Source: Pelagovum sp. HNIBRBA483
GTDB lineage: Bacteria; Pseudomonadota; Alphaproteobacteria; Rhodobacterales; Rhodobacteraceae
Length of the DNA: 64,000 nucleotides
Reading direction: 5' to 3'
NCBI RefSeq assembly: GCF_040931995.1
Contig: NZ_CP162412.1
Span: 1,178,001 to 1,242,000 of the forward strand
A model generated the notes under the pieces. That model was not told where the DNA came from, did not search any database, and was given only the letters and a program-made list of their open reading frames with translations. A program made the position numbers and the translations under genes. Shown here one piece after another: positions 26,782 through 35,454 of this stretch; the first letter of the stretch is position 1, and each line of letters begins with the position of its first letter.

Positions 26782-26814
26782 AATTGTCAGACATTTTTCA
26801 ATTGTCAGACAATT
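26782..26814. promoter_or_regulatory. Two FadR/GntR-type operator candidates
   Basis: AATTGTCAGACAATT at 26800-26814 is a perfect 15-bp palindrome; AATTGTCAGACATT at 26782-26795 is a second copy with an imperfect right arm. The centres are 18 bp apart. The TTGTCnGACAA core is of the form bound by many FCD-type GntR proteins, and the divergent gntR gene begins about 45 bp away. This is one of the clearest regulatory signals in the window. Confidence 0.75.
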
Positions 26815-26873
26815 ATCGGTCGTTTACCACGGATAATACATTCGAGTCGCGGAACCAAGCCGGAAAAGCCGAA

Positions 26874-27632
26874 ATGCAGGTGTTAGCAACATTTAGACGG
26901 ATGGGCGCGCCGCATTGGCTCGGGCTATACGCGGTTGTCCTCGCGGCCTGGGCTGCGCTTTTTGCCATGCAGACCCCGGTTGAATTAAGAAATTTGGCTG
27001 ATCTATACGGCGCGGATTTCTGGCGTGAGCTATGTACTGTGGAGGCCGGGTGGGCCGGTCTGCCCATCACTATTTTGATGTGGCTGCTGATGTCCGCAGC
27101 GATGATGGCCCCGACGGCAATTCCCGCGCTCGTCACTTGGGATGATCTGGTGATTTCTGGTGCTGCGCGCGGTTTTGGGGCGCTATTGTTCGGGTATTTG
27201 GCCGTTTGGGGTGGCTTCTCCGTTGTTGCTAGCATTTTGCAGGTCGTGCTGGCAGAATTCCAGCTGCTCGACGGCTTTGGAAAAAGCACGAATGATCTGG
27301 TCACCGCGAGCCTGCTTTTGATCGCTGGAGCTTACCAGTTTTCGGCGCTGAAAGAAGCCTGCCTGAGCAAGTGCCGCAAACCGCTTACCTTCTTTATGCA
27401 GTATTGGAATGAAGGTCCGTTGCGTATGGGGCTACGCCTCGGCGCTGTGTGCCTCGGATGCTGCTGGGCGCTGATGGTGCTTGCCTTCGTCGGAGGCACG
27501 ATGAACCTCCTGTGGATGGGCGGTGCCATGATTTTGATGTTCTTGGAAAAAATGCCCGATATCGGGCGGTATCTGACACGACCCGTTGGACTTGCACTGA
27601 TTGGTGCCGCTGGTCTGGTCTTGGTTTTTTGA
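26874..27632 (+). CDS. DUF2182 membrane protein
   Basis: A 252-residue polytopic membrane protein. Diagnostic features are LMWLLMSAAMMAPTAIPAL near residue 75, LKEACLSKCRKP in the middle, and CLGCCWALMVLAFVGGTMNLLWMGG near the C-terminus. The start is placed at MQVLATF (26874) because upstream codons lie in the operator region. The family has conserved Cys and Met residues and is thought to handle metal, but its function is not established. It is usually paired with DUF1326, as here (19 bp apart). The gene leads the operon into the DMSP enzymes. Confidence 0.8.
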   Translation: MQVLATFRRMGAPHWLGLYAVVLAAWAALFAMQTPVELRNLADLYGADFWRELCTVEAGWAGLPITILMWLLMSAAMMAPTAIPALVTWDDLVISGAARGFGALLFGYLAVWGGFSVVASILQVVLAEFQLLDGFGKSTNDLVTASLLLIAGAYQFSALKEACLSKCRKPLTFFMQYWNEGPLRMGLRLGAVCLGCCWALMVLAFVGGTMNLLWMGGAMILMFLEKMPDIGRYLTRPVGLALIGAAGLVLVF

Positions 27633-27651
27633 TCCGGAAGGAGAGACGGAC

Positions 27652-28296
27652 ATGAATGATGTAATGACTGCTGAGTTGGGCACGGTGCCTTGGTCGATCA
27701 AGGGTGAATTGATCCTGAACTGCAACTGTACCGTGTTTTGCCCCTGCGTGGTGAGCCTCGGTCAACACCCACCGACTGAAGGCTATTGCCAGGCGTGGTC
27801 CGGTGTTCGGATCGACGAGGGGCAATACGGAGATGTTGATCTCAGTGGCCTGAATGTTGGTTTGGTTCTGGAAATCCCAGGCCTGATGGCGCGAGGCAAC
27901 TGGAAGGCCGCCGCCTATATCGATGACCGCGCAAGTGATGCCGCGTTCGATGCGCTTGTGGCGATTTTCTCCGGAAAAGCAAAGGGCACTACCGGCCTCT
28001 TCTCGATGCTGGTTTCCGAGTTCCTTGGCGCGGAACGGGCACCTGTCGTGTTTGAAAACGAAGGCAAGGCCCGTCGCTTGATGGTTGGTAAGTTCATCAA
28101 AGGCGAGGTTGTGCCGGTCGAAGGCGCACGCGAAGGCGAGGATATCGTCGTTCATAATACTCAGTATTGGATGGGACCGGATATCACCGTGGCAAAAGCA
28201 ACGCAGGGTCGCGTGCGTGCGCACGGGCGCGTGTGGGATTTCGACGGGCGTTCCGCTGAAATCTGCCAGATCGATTGGAAGGGGCCCGGTCGCTAA
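27652..28296 (+). CDS. DUF1326 domain protein
   Basis: A 214-residue protein starting at MNDVMTAEL after a GGAAGGAGAGA site; the longer frame overlapping the DUF2182 gene is rejected. The N-terminal WSIKGELILNCNCTVFCPCV carries the CNC and CPC cysteine pairs that define the family and could bind metal. The remainder is soluble. The role is unknown; its pairing with DUF2182 suggests a shared membrane or metal-related task. It lies 31 bp upstream of dmdA. Confidence 0.8.
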   Translation: MNDVMTAELGTVPWSIKGELILNCNCTVFCPCVVSLGQHPPTEGYCQAWSGVRIDEGQYGDVDLSGLNVGLVLEIPGLMARGNWKAAAYIDDRASDAAFDALVAIFSGKAKGTTGLFSMLVSEFLGAERAPVVFENEGKARRLMVGKFIKGEVVPVEGAREGEDIVVHNTQYWMGPDITVAKATQGRVRAHGRVWDFDGRSAEICQIDWKGPGR

Positions 28297-28327
28297 AGCG
28301 CGGCCTTAAGGATAGGGACGATTTGAA

Positions 28328-29431
28328 ATGGCAATGATTTCGCCATCTCGGCGCTTGCGCCGGACGCCATTCTCCGCAGGTGTGGAGCGCGAGGGTGTCA
28401 AAGCATACACCGTTTACAATCGCATGCTCTTGCCGACGGTTTTTGAATCTGTGGAGGCGGACTACCACCACCTGAAAAAGCATGTTCAGGTTTGGGACGT
28501 TTCCTGCGAACGGCAGATTGAACTTCGTGGTCCGGATGCGTCGCGCCTGATGCAGATGCTCACGCCGCGCGATCTGCGGGCCATGTTGCCGGGGCAGTGT
28601 TTTTACGTTCCGATTGTGGACGAAACCGGAGGCATGCTGAACGATCCTGTTGCGGTAAAGCTCTCTGAGGACCGCTGGTGGATTTCTATCGCCGATAGTG
28701 ACCTGCTTTTCTGGGTAAAAGGTATTGCGCATGGCTACCGCCTAGATGTGCTGGTCGATGAGCCGGATGTGTCTCCCCTCGCTGTACAGGGGCCGAAAGC
28801 AGATGATCTTATGGCGCGGGTCTTTGGCGATTCCGTTCGGGACATTCGCTTCTTCCGCTTCGGCCATTTTGATTTCGAAGGTCATGATATGGTCGTCGCG
28901 CGATCAGGATATTCCAAACAAGGTGGCTTCGAAATCTATGTCCAAGACAGCGCAGCTGGTATGCCGCTTTGGGATGCTTTGTTTGCCGCTGGCCAGGATC
29001 TGGAAGTGCGCGCTGGGTGCCCGAACCTCATCGAGCGGATTGAGAGCGGCTTGCTGTCCTATGGCAACGATATGACCGACGATAATACCCCGCATGAGTG
29101 TGGATTGGGCAAGTTTTGTAATACCCACACCGCTATCGGTTGTATCGGCCGAGACGCGCTTCTGCGGGTTGCGAAAGAGGGACCGATCCAGCAAATTCGC
29201 CCGATTGAAATTTCTGGTGACCGTGTGCCGCCCTGTGACAGGGTTTGGCCGGCTTACGCGAATGGGAAGAAGGTCGGGCAGGTGACGTCGGCAACGTGGT
29301 CGCCTGATTTCAAGACGAACGTCGCAATCGGCATGATCCGCATGACCCATTGGGATGCCGATACGGTCATCGAAGTAGAGACACCTGATGGAATGCGCGC
29401 GGCGACTGTTCGCGAGACATTCTGGAATTAA
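28328..29431 (+). CDS. dmdA: Dimethylsulfoniopropionate demethylase
   Basis: A 367-residue GcvT-fold enzyme that moves a methyl group from DMSP to tetrahydrofolate, giving methylmercaptopropionate (MMPA). It matches characterised roseobacter DmdA along its length: SPSRRLRRTPFSAGVE, GVKAYTVYNRMLLPTVFES, VQVWDVSCERQ, MLNDPVAVKL, VSPLAVQGPKADDLMARVFG, SGYSKQGGFEIYV and ESGLLSYGNDMTDDNTPHECGLGKF. This distinguishes it from ordinary aminomethyltransferases. It is followed 11 bp later by acuI, the usual roseobacter order. Confidence 0.93.
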   Translation: MAMISPSRRLRRTPFSAGVEREGVKAYTVYNRMLLPTVFESVEADYHHLKKHVQVWDVSCERQIELRGPDASRLMQMLTPRDLRAMLPGQCFYVPIVDETGGMLNDPVAVKLSEDRWWISIADSDLLFWVKGIAHGYRLDVLVDEPDVSPLAVQGPKADDLMARVFGDSVRDIRFFRFGHFDFEGHDMVVARSGYSKQGGFEIYVQDSAAGMPLWDALFAAGQDLEVRAGCPNLIERIESGLLSYGNDMTDDNTPHECGLGKFCNTHTAIGCIGRDALLRVAKEGPIQQIRPIEISGDRVPPCDRVWPAYANGKKVGQVTSATWSPDFKTNVAIGMIRMTHWDADTVIEVETPDGMRAATVRETFWN

Positions 29432-29442
29432 GGAGAAATTCA

Positions 29443-30432
29443 ATGTTCAAAGCATTGGTCGTCGAAAAGGACGATGAAGGAAAAACCCACGCTGCCGTGC
29501 GAGAGTTGGACGAAGCGCAGCTTCCCGATGGGGAAGTAACGGTATCGGTCGAATACTCAACGGTTAACTACAAAGACGGTCTGTGCGTGGGGCCGGGAGG
29601 TGGCTTGGTCCGGAATTATCCGCATGTGCCGGGGATCGACTTCGCGGGCACAGTCGCGGAATCCGATGACCCGCGTTATAAGGCAGGCGATGCTGTTGTC
29701 CTGACCGGTTGGCGTGTTGGAGAAGCGCACTGGGGCGGATATTCGCAAAAAGCTCGGGTGAAAGCAGATTGGCTTGTTCCGCTTCCGGAGGGCTTGGAGG
29801 CCCGTCAGGCGATGGCCGTCGGGACAGCAGGCTTTACAGCGATGCTCGCAGTCATGGCGCTCGAAGATCACGGAATGAAGCCTGAAAACGGCCCCGTTCT
29901 GGTGACTGGTGCAGCAGGTGGGGTCGGCTCGGTCGCAACAGCGATCCTTGCCAATCTGGGTTATGAGGTAGCAGCCGCCACGGGGCGGCCGGAAACTGAA
30001 GAGTATCTCAAACGCCTTGGCGCGAGCCGTATCGTCGCGCGTGACGAGATCAACGAGACAGTAAAGCGTCCGCTCGAGTCTGAAACTTGGGCTGGGTGTG
30101 TAGATGCCGTGGGCGGGGCAATGCTCGCGCGGGTGCTTGGCCAAATGAAATATGGCGCTTCTGTCGCGGCCGTGGGCCTTGCCGGCGGCGCGGGGTTGCC
30201 AGCAACTGTGATCCCTTTCCTTCTGCGTGGGGTCAACCTTCTTGGGATCGACAGCGTGCTGCAACCGTTCGAGAACCGTCAGCGCGCGTGGCAGCGGATT
30301 GTGACAGACCTGCCGATGGACAAGCTAGAGGCAATGGTGCAGCCAGCGACGCTTTCCGATCTTCCTGCATTGGGAGCTGATATCCTTAAAGGGAAGGTAA
30401 AGGGTCGCGTTGTTGTGGATGTAAACAGCTAA
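29443..30432 (+). CDS. acuI: Acryloyl-CoA reductase, MDR family
   Basis: A 329-residue zinc-free medium-chain dehydrogenase/reductase. Family signs are STVNYKDGL, PHVPGIDFAGTV, VVLTGWRVGEAHWGGYSQKARV, VTGAAGGVGSVATAILANLGY for the NADPH site, and GVNLLGIDSV. AcuI reduces toxic acryloyl-CoA to propionyl-CoA, protecting cells during DMSP use. The co-location with dmdA makes this assignment firm. An AAGGAG site precedes the ATG. Confidence 0.92.
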   Translation: MFKALVVEKDDEGKTHAAVRELDEAQLPDGEVTVSVEYSTVNYKDGLCVGPGGGLVRNYPHVPGIDFAGTVAESDDPRYKAGDAVVLTGWRVGEAHWGGYSQKARVKADWLVPLPEGLEARQAMAVGTAGFTAMLAVMALEDHGMKPENGPVLVTGAAGGVGSVATAILANLGYEVAAATGRPETEEYLKRLGASRIVARDEINETVKRPLESETWAGCVDAVGGAMLARVLGQMKYGASVAAVGLAGGAGLPATVIPFLLRGVNLLGIDSVLQPFENRQRAWQRIVTDLPMDKLEAMVQPATLSDLPALGADILKGKVKGRVVVDVNS

Positions 30433-30460
30433 CCGCGCGGCAAAAACTGGAGGAGGAGCC

Positions 30461-32089
30461 ATGGGGTGGATGAGAGACGAGACGGGACTCGGGCGGCGCG
30501 AAGCCAACCATGTACCGCTTACACCGCTTTCACATCTGCGGAGAGCCGTTGAACTGTTTTCGGACAGGGAAGCGCTTGTCCACGGATCACTCCGGCTCTC
30601 CTACCTTGACTATTATCGACGGATCAGTCAGCTTGCTTCCGCTTTGCAGAAAAGCGGTGTGGCTTCGGGCGAGGTTGTGGCAGCGCTGTTGCCGAACATC
30701 CCCGCGCATGCCGAAGCCCATTTCGGTGTTCCTGCTTGTGGCGCTGTTCTGAACTCAATCAACACGCGCCTTGATCCTGAAACGATCGCTTACATTCTTG
30801 GCCATGGCGAGGCGAAAGTTGTTCTCGCTGATACAGAGTTGCTTCCAGTGGTGGAGTCTGCCCTCGCACAAATGGAAGGGTCTGTGCCGCGCATCATCGA
30901 AGTTTGCGACCAACAATCCGGCTTTCAACCTTCAGGGCGATACGTTGAGTATGAGACTTTCATTGCCGAAGGTGATCCGAAATTTCACTGGATCATGCCC
31001 AAAGACGAATGGGAAAGCCTATCGCTGAACTATACATCCGGCACGACAGGGCGCCCCAAGGGGGTCGTCTATCATCACCGTGGCGCTTATCTCATGACGA
31101 TGGGAACGTTAGTCAGCTGGCAGATGACGCGACACCCACGATACCTGACCATTGTTCCGATGTTCCATTGCAATGGCTGGAACCACATTTGGATGATGCC
31201 CTTGGTGGCTGGGACCGTGATATGCTGTCGCCAACCGTCTGCGGCCGAGATCAATCGTTTGATCGACGCGGAGAATGTCACACATTTTGGCGGCGCCCCG
31301 ATCCTTCTCAATATGCTGGCCAATGCACCTGAACACCAGCGCCGCAAATCCCAGCATATCGTTGAAGTTTTCACGGCAGGGGCTCCGCCGCCTGCCGCGA
31401 CTCTGGCGGCTGTTGAACCACTTGGATTGAACGTGATGCAGGTCTACGGCCTGACCGAAACCTATGGCCACGTTACAGAGAGCCTTTGGCGCGGAGACTT
31501 GTGGAATAACGAGAATGACGAAGATAGGTTCCGCAGAAAGGCGCGGGCTGGAGTTCGTTTCCCCATGATGGAGGATGTCGCAGTGTTGGCTGAGGGCGGG
31601 CGACCTGTCTACCATGATGATGCAGACACTGGTGAGATCATGCATCGCGGCAACACCGTCATGAAAGGCTACCTCAAAGACCCCGAGGCGAGCGCAAAAG
31701 CCTTTGAAGGCGGGTATTTCCATTCGGGTGACTTGGCTGTGCGGGACAAGGACGGGTTCATTCGCATCGTTGACCGCGCAAAAGACATTATCATTTCCGG
31801 CGGCGAAAACGTGAGCTCGGTCAGCGTTGAGGATGTGATCACACGCCATCCGGCAGTCTCCCTCTGCGCGGTGGTGGCTAAGCCTGACGAGAAATGGGGC
31901 GAGGTGCCTTGTGCTTTCATCGAGCTCAAAAGCGGCGCTGAAGCAACGGATCAGGACATAATTAAGTTTTGTAGAGAGCGGCTCGCGGGTTTCATGACAC
32001 CCAAAAAGGTCGTGTTTGGCGAACTACCAAAGACGGCCACCGGAAAAATTCAGAAATTCGAACTCCGGCAGGCCGCAAAGGCACTTTGA
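30461..32089 (+). CDS. dmdB: MMPA-CoA ligase (DmdB-type acyl-CoA synthetase)
   Basis: A 542-residue ANL-superfamily enzyme. P-loop SLNYTSGTTGRPKGVVYHHRGAYL near residue 190, motif YGLTETYGHVTES, hinge RIVDRAKDIIISGGENVSS, and catalytic Lys in PKTATGKIQKFELR. The residues following the P-loop match roseobacter DmdB proteins. It would activate MMPA to MMPA-CoA after DmdA action. A GGAGGAGG site lies upstream, 28 bp after acuI. The later steps (DmdC, DmdD/AcuH) are not in this window. Other short-chain acids as substrates remain possible. Confidence 0.85.
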   Translation: MGWMRDETGLGRREANHVPLTPLSHLRRAVELFSDREALVHGSLRLSYLDYYRRISQLASALQKSGVASGEVVAALLPNIPAHAEAHFGVPACGAVLNSINTRLDPETIAYILGHGEAKVVLADTELLPVVESALAQMEGSVPRIIEVCDQQSGFQPSGRYVEYETFIAEGDPKFHWIMPKDEWESLSLNYTSGTTGRPKGVVYHHRGAYLMTMGTLVSWQMTRHPRYLTIVPMFHCNGWNHIWMMPLVAGTVICCRQPSAAEINRLIDAENVTHFGGAPILLNMLANAPEHQRRKSQHIVEVFTAGAPPPAATLAAVEPLGLNVMQVYGLTETYGHVTESLWRGDLWNNENDEDRFRRKARAGVRFPMMEDVAVLAEGGRPVYHDDADTGEIMHRGNTVMKGYLKDPEASAKAFEGGYFHSGDLAVRDKDGFIRIVDRAKDIIISGGENVSSVSVEDVITRHPAVSLCAVVAKPDEKWGEVPCAFIELKSGAEATDQDIIKFCRERLAGFMTPKKVVFGELPKTATGKIQKFELRQAAKAL

Positions 32090-32106
32090 ACAAAGCGACA
32101 TTGTCG

Positions 32107-32781
32107 TTATTCGAAGAAGTCGGCTGAGAATAGAAAGCCGTAGAATTCGGCCGCCGCCAACGCACCTCGGTCATAGAGCTTGGCGTAATTGTTGCCCATG
32201 TCTTGGAATGCCATAAGCACCGCGCGCTCGGTCATCCTGCCCCATGTGGCGTCTATACGTCCTTGGTAATAGCCAAGGCGGTACAAGGTGTCTTGCAAAG
32301 CGTAGCGCTCGGACGCCGAAAGCAACTGAAATGCTCGGGCAAAATCGTTCCCAGAAATCAGGTTGCCTTTGCCGATGGAGGGCCGGGGAAGCGTATCTGA
32401 AATATACCGAAACTCCAGACGCTCCCAGCGGGAGGTTCCGTCAGGAACGCAGTTTGAGAAATTGGGGCGCCACCCTTCCAGGACAACATATGTCTCCGAC
32501 ACTACATCTCCATTCATTGGATAGGTCATCGGTAACGCGCATCGGGACGAGAACACACGCGCTGTACCAATGTATCTGTTTCCGATGCGCTGGCCATCAA
32601 ACAACATGGTACCAGTCTGGACCCCGACGTCGCGCATGCCTTGTCTTGGGTCTTCGTAATAGAAAAAACGTTGCTGACCGTTCGCGACCAATCTCATGGT
32701 GCTCCCATTATGGTCCCAAAAGCTGTCTGCGGACACAGTCGTCGCTAAAAACGTTATCATGAGCAGGGCAATTATTTTCAT
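32107..32781 (-). CDS. Exported protein with C-terminal peptidoglycan-binding-like segment
   Basis: A 224-residue protein starting at MKIIALLMITF (signal peptide, cleavage after VSA). The middle is a beta-rich domain with two cysteines (SSRCALP, FSNCVPDG). The C-terminal part (DTLYRLGYYQGRIDATWGRMTERAVLMAF) resembles a PG-binding-1 helical repeat. It converges on dmdB, with the stops 17 bp apart. The biological role is unknown. It is the last chromosomal gene before the island. Confidence 0.65.
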   Translation of the reverse strand: MKIIALLMITFLATTVSADSFWDHNGSTMRLVANGQQRFFYYEDPRQGMRDVGVQTGTMLFDGQRIGNRYIGTARVFSSRCALPMTYPMNGDVVSETYVVLEGWRPNFSNCVPDGTSRWERLEFRYISDTLPRPSIGKGNLISGNDFARAFQLLSASERYALQDTLYRLGYYQGRIDATWGRMTERAVLMAFQDMGNNYAKLYDRGALAAAEFYGFLFSADFFE

Positions 32782-32944
32782 CTGAACCTTCCGATCGCGA
32801 TTTTGTCTCAATGTGACGCAAGGTTCTCGTGAGGCCATGGGGCATTGGAAGCAAGGTGGCTCACATTTGGATGACCTACGGCGCATCAGGATAAGTTTCG
32901 CTGAGATAAGAGACTGGAACGCCGGATCGTGACGCTGGGATTGT

Positions 32945-32961
32945 TGGAGGCGAGTACCGGA
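32945..32961. repeat. Distal attachment-site repeat
   Basis: TGGAGGCGAGTACCGGA is an exact copy of the last 17 nt of the tRNA-Cys gene (with its CCA), in the same orientation as at 47428-47444. The 7 bases to its left match in 5 of 7 positions, after which similarity ends. It lies 164 bp after the start of the last chromosomal gene and marks the outer end of the island. Confidence 0.9.
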
Positions 32962-33429
32962 CTCTTCTACATTTTCTTAAGTATCTGTTTTTATGAAATT
33001 TTATTTTTGACGTTGTTCCCACATGCGACCTTTTTTTGTTCCCTTTTGTTTTTTGGATTTAGACTGCGCCGTCACAGTTCTTGGTTCCTCAAGTTATCAG
33101 GTTATCGACGGCTCAGATCGCCAACGTGCTGTTGTGTTATACTCGAGCGGCGACCCCCCCAAGAAATAGTCTGATTAGCACCTACTTTGATGCGTTGTGA
33201 CTTGCTTCCGCTTGTCTGGCGGTGCTGCGGCGCGGAATTGGGCCAACTTCAGAAAGGCGGAGTGTGGGGCCTCCCAACTGGAAATTGAACTCTCAAAGAC
33301 GCCGATAAACGCGAACTGTCAACTTTGCTTGGTGGCATACCGCTTTTGGCTAGTTGCGCATGTCCTTAGGATCAAATTGATACATCCCTCTCAAGAGCTA
33401 TGTTTGAAGAAAGAGTGTGTTGGGTGTAC

Positions 33430-33894
33430 ATGATGAAGATACTTCAGCTAGTTTCTTTGGTCGCCTCTCTAGGCGCACCACTCGCAGCAAAGGCGGAGGT
33501 TTTCACAACTGACCGCTCGTTGCGCGATTTTTCTTCGGTTCAAGTCTTATCTTTGGATGGCGCGAAGGGGGGCTGCTGGACCAATATGGGGGTGGCTGAA
33601 ACTTACGCCGCAGACCGCCTTCGGTCGCGAGGGGCAAATGTCGTGATGGGTAAGCAGTATTACTCCACTCACCAGAACGGTCACGTGATCTTCCATATTG
33701 TCGTCGATGCTTCAAGGAATGGCCAATGGTGCTACGGTACATATGGCGTCACGATTCAAACGTTCCTCGAAGAGGGCGACCGGCAGCAACCAAACGTTGT
33801 CTACTCGGACCGCGGAGGTTACGCGATGGATCAGGGAAACTTTAACAACTATGTGTTGGACGTAATTTCTGACGCAATCAATGAGTGGTATTGA
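33430..33894 (+). CDS. Hypothetical exported protein
   Basis: About 154 residues with a signal peptide (MMKILQLVSLVASLGAPLAAKA). The mature part has two cysteines in short aromatic contexts (GGCWTNMG and GQWCYGTYG) that could form a disulfide. No family was recognised. Start at 33430 or the adjacent ATG at 33433; the ribosome site is weak. It is followed at once by a second small exported protein. Inside the island, first gene after the distal repeat; the preceding region 32962-33429 shows no gene. Confidence 0.6.
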   Translation: MMKILQLVSLVASLGAPLAAKAEVFTTDRSLRDFSSVQVLSLDGAKGGCWTNMGVAETYAADRLRSRGANVVMGKQYYSTHQNGHVIFHIVVDASRNGQWCYGTYGVTIQTFLEEGDRQQPNVVYSDRGGYAMDQGNFNNYVLDVISDAINEWY

Positions 33895-33912
33895 TTGGAG
33901 CGTGAGCGATTT

Positions 33913-34251
33913 ATGCGGCGGGCTTTACTCATTACTGTGACCCTCAGTGTCTGGTCCGGAAATGCACTTCTTGCTGACGGGGCAAAAAAAACATCAGACA
34001 TTCTAATGTGCGCACCGAATGGCTCGGGTGAGCGAACCTTTTTCATGGATCCTTACATTTCCTCCGACTTCTGGAATACGGGCATCGGTTTGTCGTGGAC
34101 TCTTCTAGTTTCCGCCAAGGAAGTGATAGCGGGTCAAGAATATCTTGTCGGTCAGTTGGTTAGTCCGCGAGGAAGTAGGCAGCCTAATGTTGGTTACGTG
34201 CTTGCTGAGGAATGGGACTGCGCAGAATCGGCCATTTCGTCAAACGGGTAG
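33913..34251 (+). CDS. Small hypothetical exported protein
   Basis: About 112 residues, starting at MRRALLITVTLSVW after a GGAG site; the signal peptide ends near ALLADG. There are two cysteines (LMCAP and EWDCAES). No family was recognised. It begins 18 bp after the previous exported gene, so the two are likely to be expressed together. This may be a secreted pair, cargo of the island. Confidence 0.5.
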   Translation: MRRALLITVTLSVWSGNALLADGAKKTSDILMCAPNGSGERTFFMDPYISSDFWNTGIGLSWTLLVSAKEVIAGQEYLVGQLVSPRGSRQPNVGYVLAEEWDCAESAISSNG

Positions 34252-35454
34252 CGGTACCGGTCAGACGCAGGTTCGTTGAAATTTCCCAAATCCCACATGG
34301 GAAATGGTTGCAATTATTATTACCTCGATAAGATATATTTAAGCAGTTGGGGTTGGCAGAACCGTCGTGCGTTACATGTTGCGTGGTGTCAAAACCCAGC
34401 TGCAGTCAACATGTTGATTAAGACGGCCCCGAAAATGCGTAATGTATCTGGTTTATTTGTTCCGTTTTTTCACTTACGGCTTGCTTCGCAATAAATGAAA
34501 ATCCACCAGGAAGTCCCTAGACCCCGAGACTGTTGTAGCTTTTTCGGACGTATCCGGTGTGCTTCGCACGACAACGACAACGCAATACGCAAGTCTCGCT
34601 ACTTCCTCAGTTGAGCCAATTTCCTGAGCTACAGAAGGCAGTATTTATATCAGCATCGCAAGATTCCTAAACTTCGAAGCGAGCATGGCTAACTACGATG
34701 ATGATTCAGACCTGTTCTTCCTCGATCCAACATCGCTCCCAGTTTGTGGAGATTTTCAGTTTCGAACCGTGTACAAAGGCACATTAACAATTGGTGTTGG
34801 GGACGAGGTAACTGTCAGCGCGTTCACATTCAATGGTGCGGACATCGGCTTAATTTCGGCCCTAACCTCCGACGGTAAATACACGATCGTATCCGGACTT
34901 GAGCCTTCGAACATTCCGCCCACAGGATTTGATTATGCGGGTCAGTACTTGGTGGCGGCTATCGATAATTCCCTCCAGGAAGGTGGGACTTTTGACCTTG
35001 CTCTAGATTTCGAAAATGGTTCAGGCACGCTCTCTGCAACTTCTGCTTGAACCTCTCTATCAGGGAACATTGACGTAGATGTAGCAACAGGTGAGATGTC
35101 AATCTGAACTCTAGTAATGATTGCACCGCCGTTTAGTGGTGACGCAAGCGCAACCTTCGAAGGAAATCTACATGAGGCGGCAGCGAGTAGCGTTTCCGGA
35201 CTACCCTATGATGCGGAAGGGACTTCTCCAAGCGTAACCGGCGCAATTATTGGCGCGCGGCAGGGGTTAACTGTCAGTCGAATGGTAAATCTGGGCGCCG
35301 GTAGGCTGAACCAAGTGCTTGACGTTGGTTGCCCCTATGCTCGTTCACTGAACTCTAAAAAACCGTACCGTATATGGCGAAGCCGGAAGGCGAGCCTCTG
35401 AGGTTAAACATTAGTTAAGGTCCACCTATTATTTAATAGTCTTAAGTATAAAGC
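34252..35454. other. About 1.2 kb of island DNA with only weak frames
   Basis: Apart from the weak ORFs at 34685-35050 and 35117-35401, no gene is convincing. The region is AT-rich with many stops in all frames and looks like decayed cargo. It ends next to the stop of the polymerase-like gene, where an AT-rich stretch (35402-35455) could serve as its 3' end. Confidence 0.5.
34685..35050 (+). CDS. Weak hypothetical ORF
   Basis: A 121-residue frame starting MANYDDDSDLFFLDP, low in charge and rich in Gly, Thr and Ser (GVGDEVTVSAFTFNGADIG, LALDFENGSGTL), resembling a beta-sandwich fragment of a secreted protein. It has no signal peptide or recognised domain, so it may be a broken piece of a longer gene. 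A second weak frame follows at 35117-35401. Coding status is uncertain. Confidence 0.3.
   Translation: MANYDDDSDLFFLDPTSLPVCGDFQFRTVYKGTLTIGVGDEVTVSAFTFNGADIGLISALTSDGKYTIVSGLEPSNIPPTGFDYAGQYLVAAIDNSLQEGGTFDLALDFENGSGTLSATSA

Noticed and set aside
34276-34494. 72-residue plus-strand frame
   Set aside because: No ribosome site, no domain, composition like surrounding decayed DNA.
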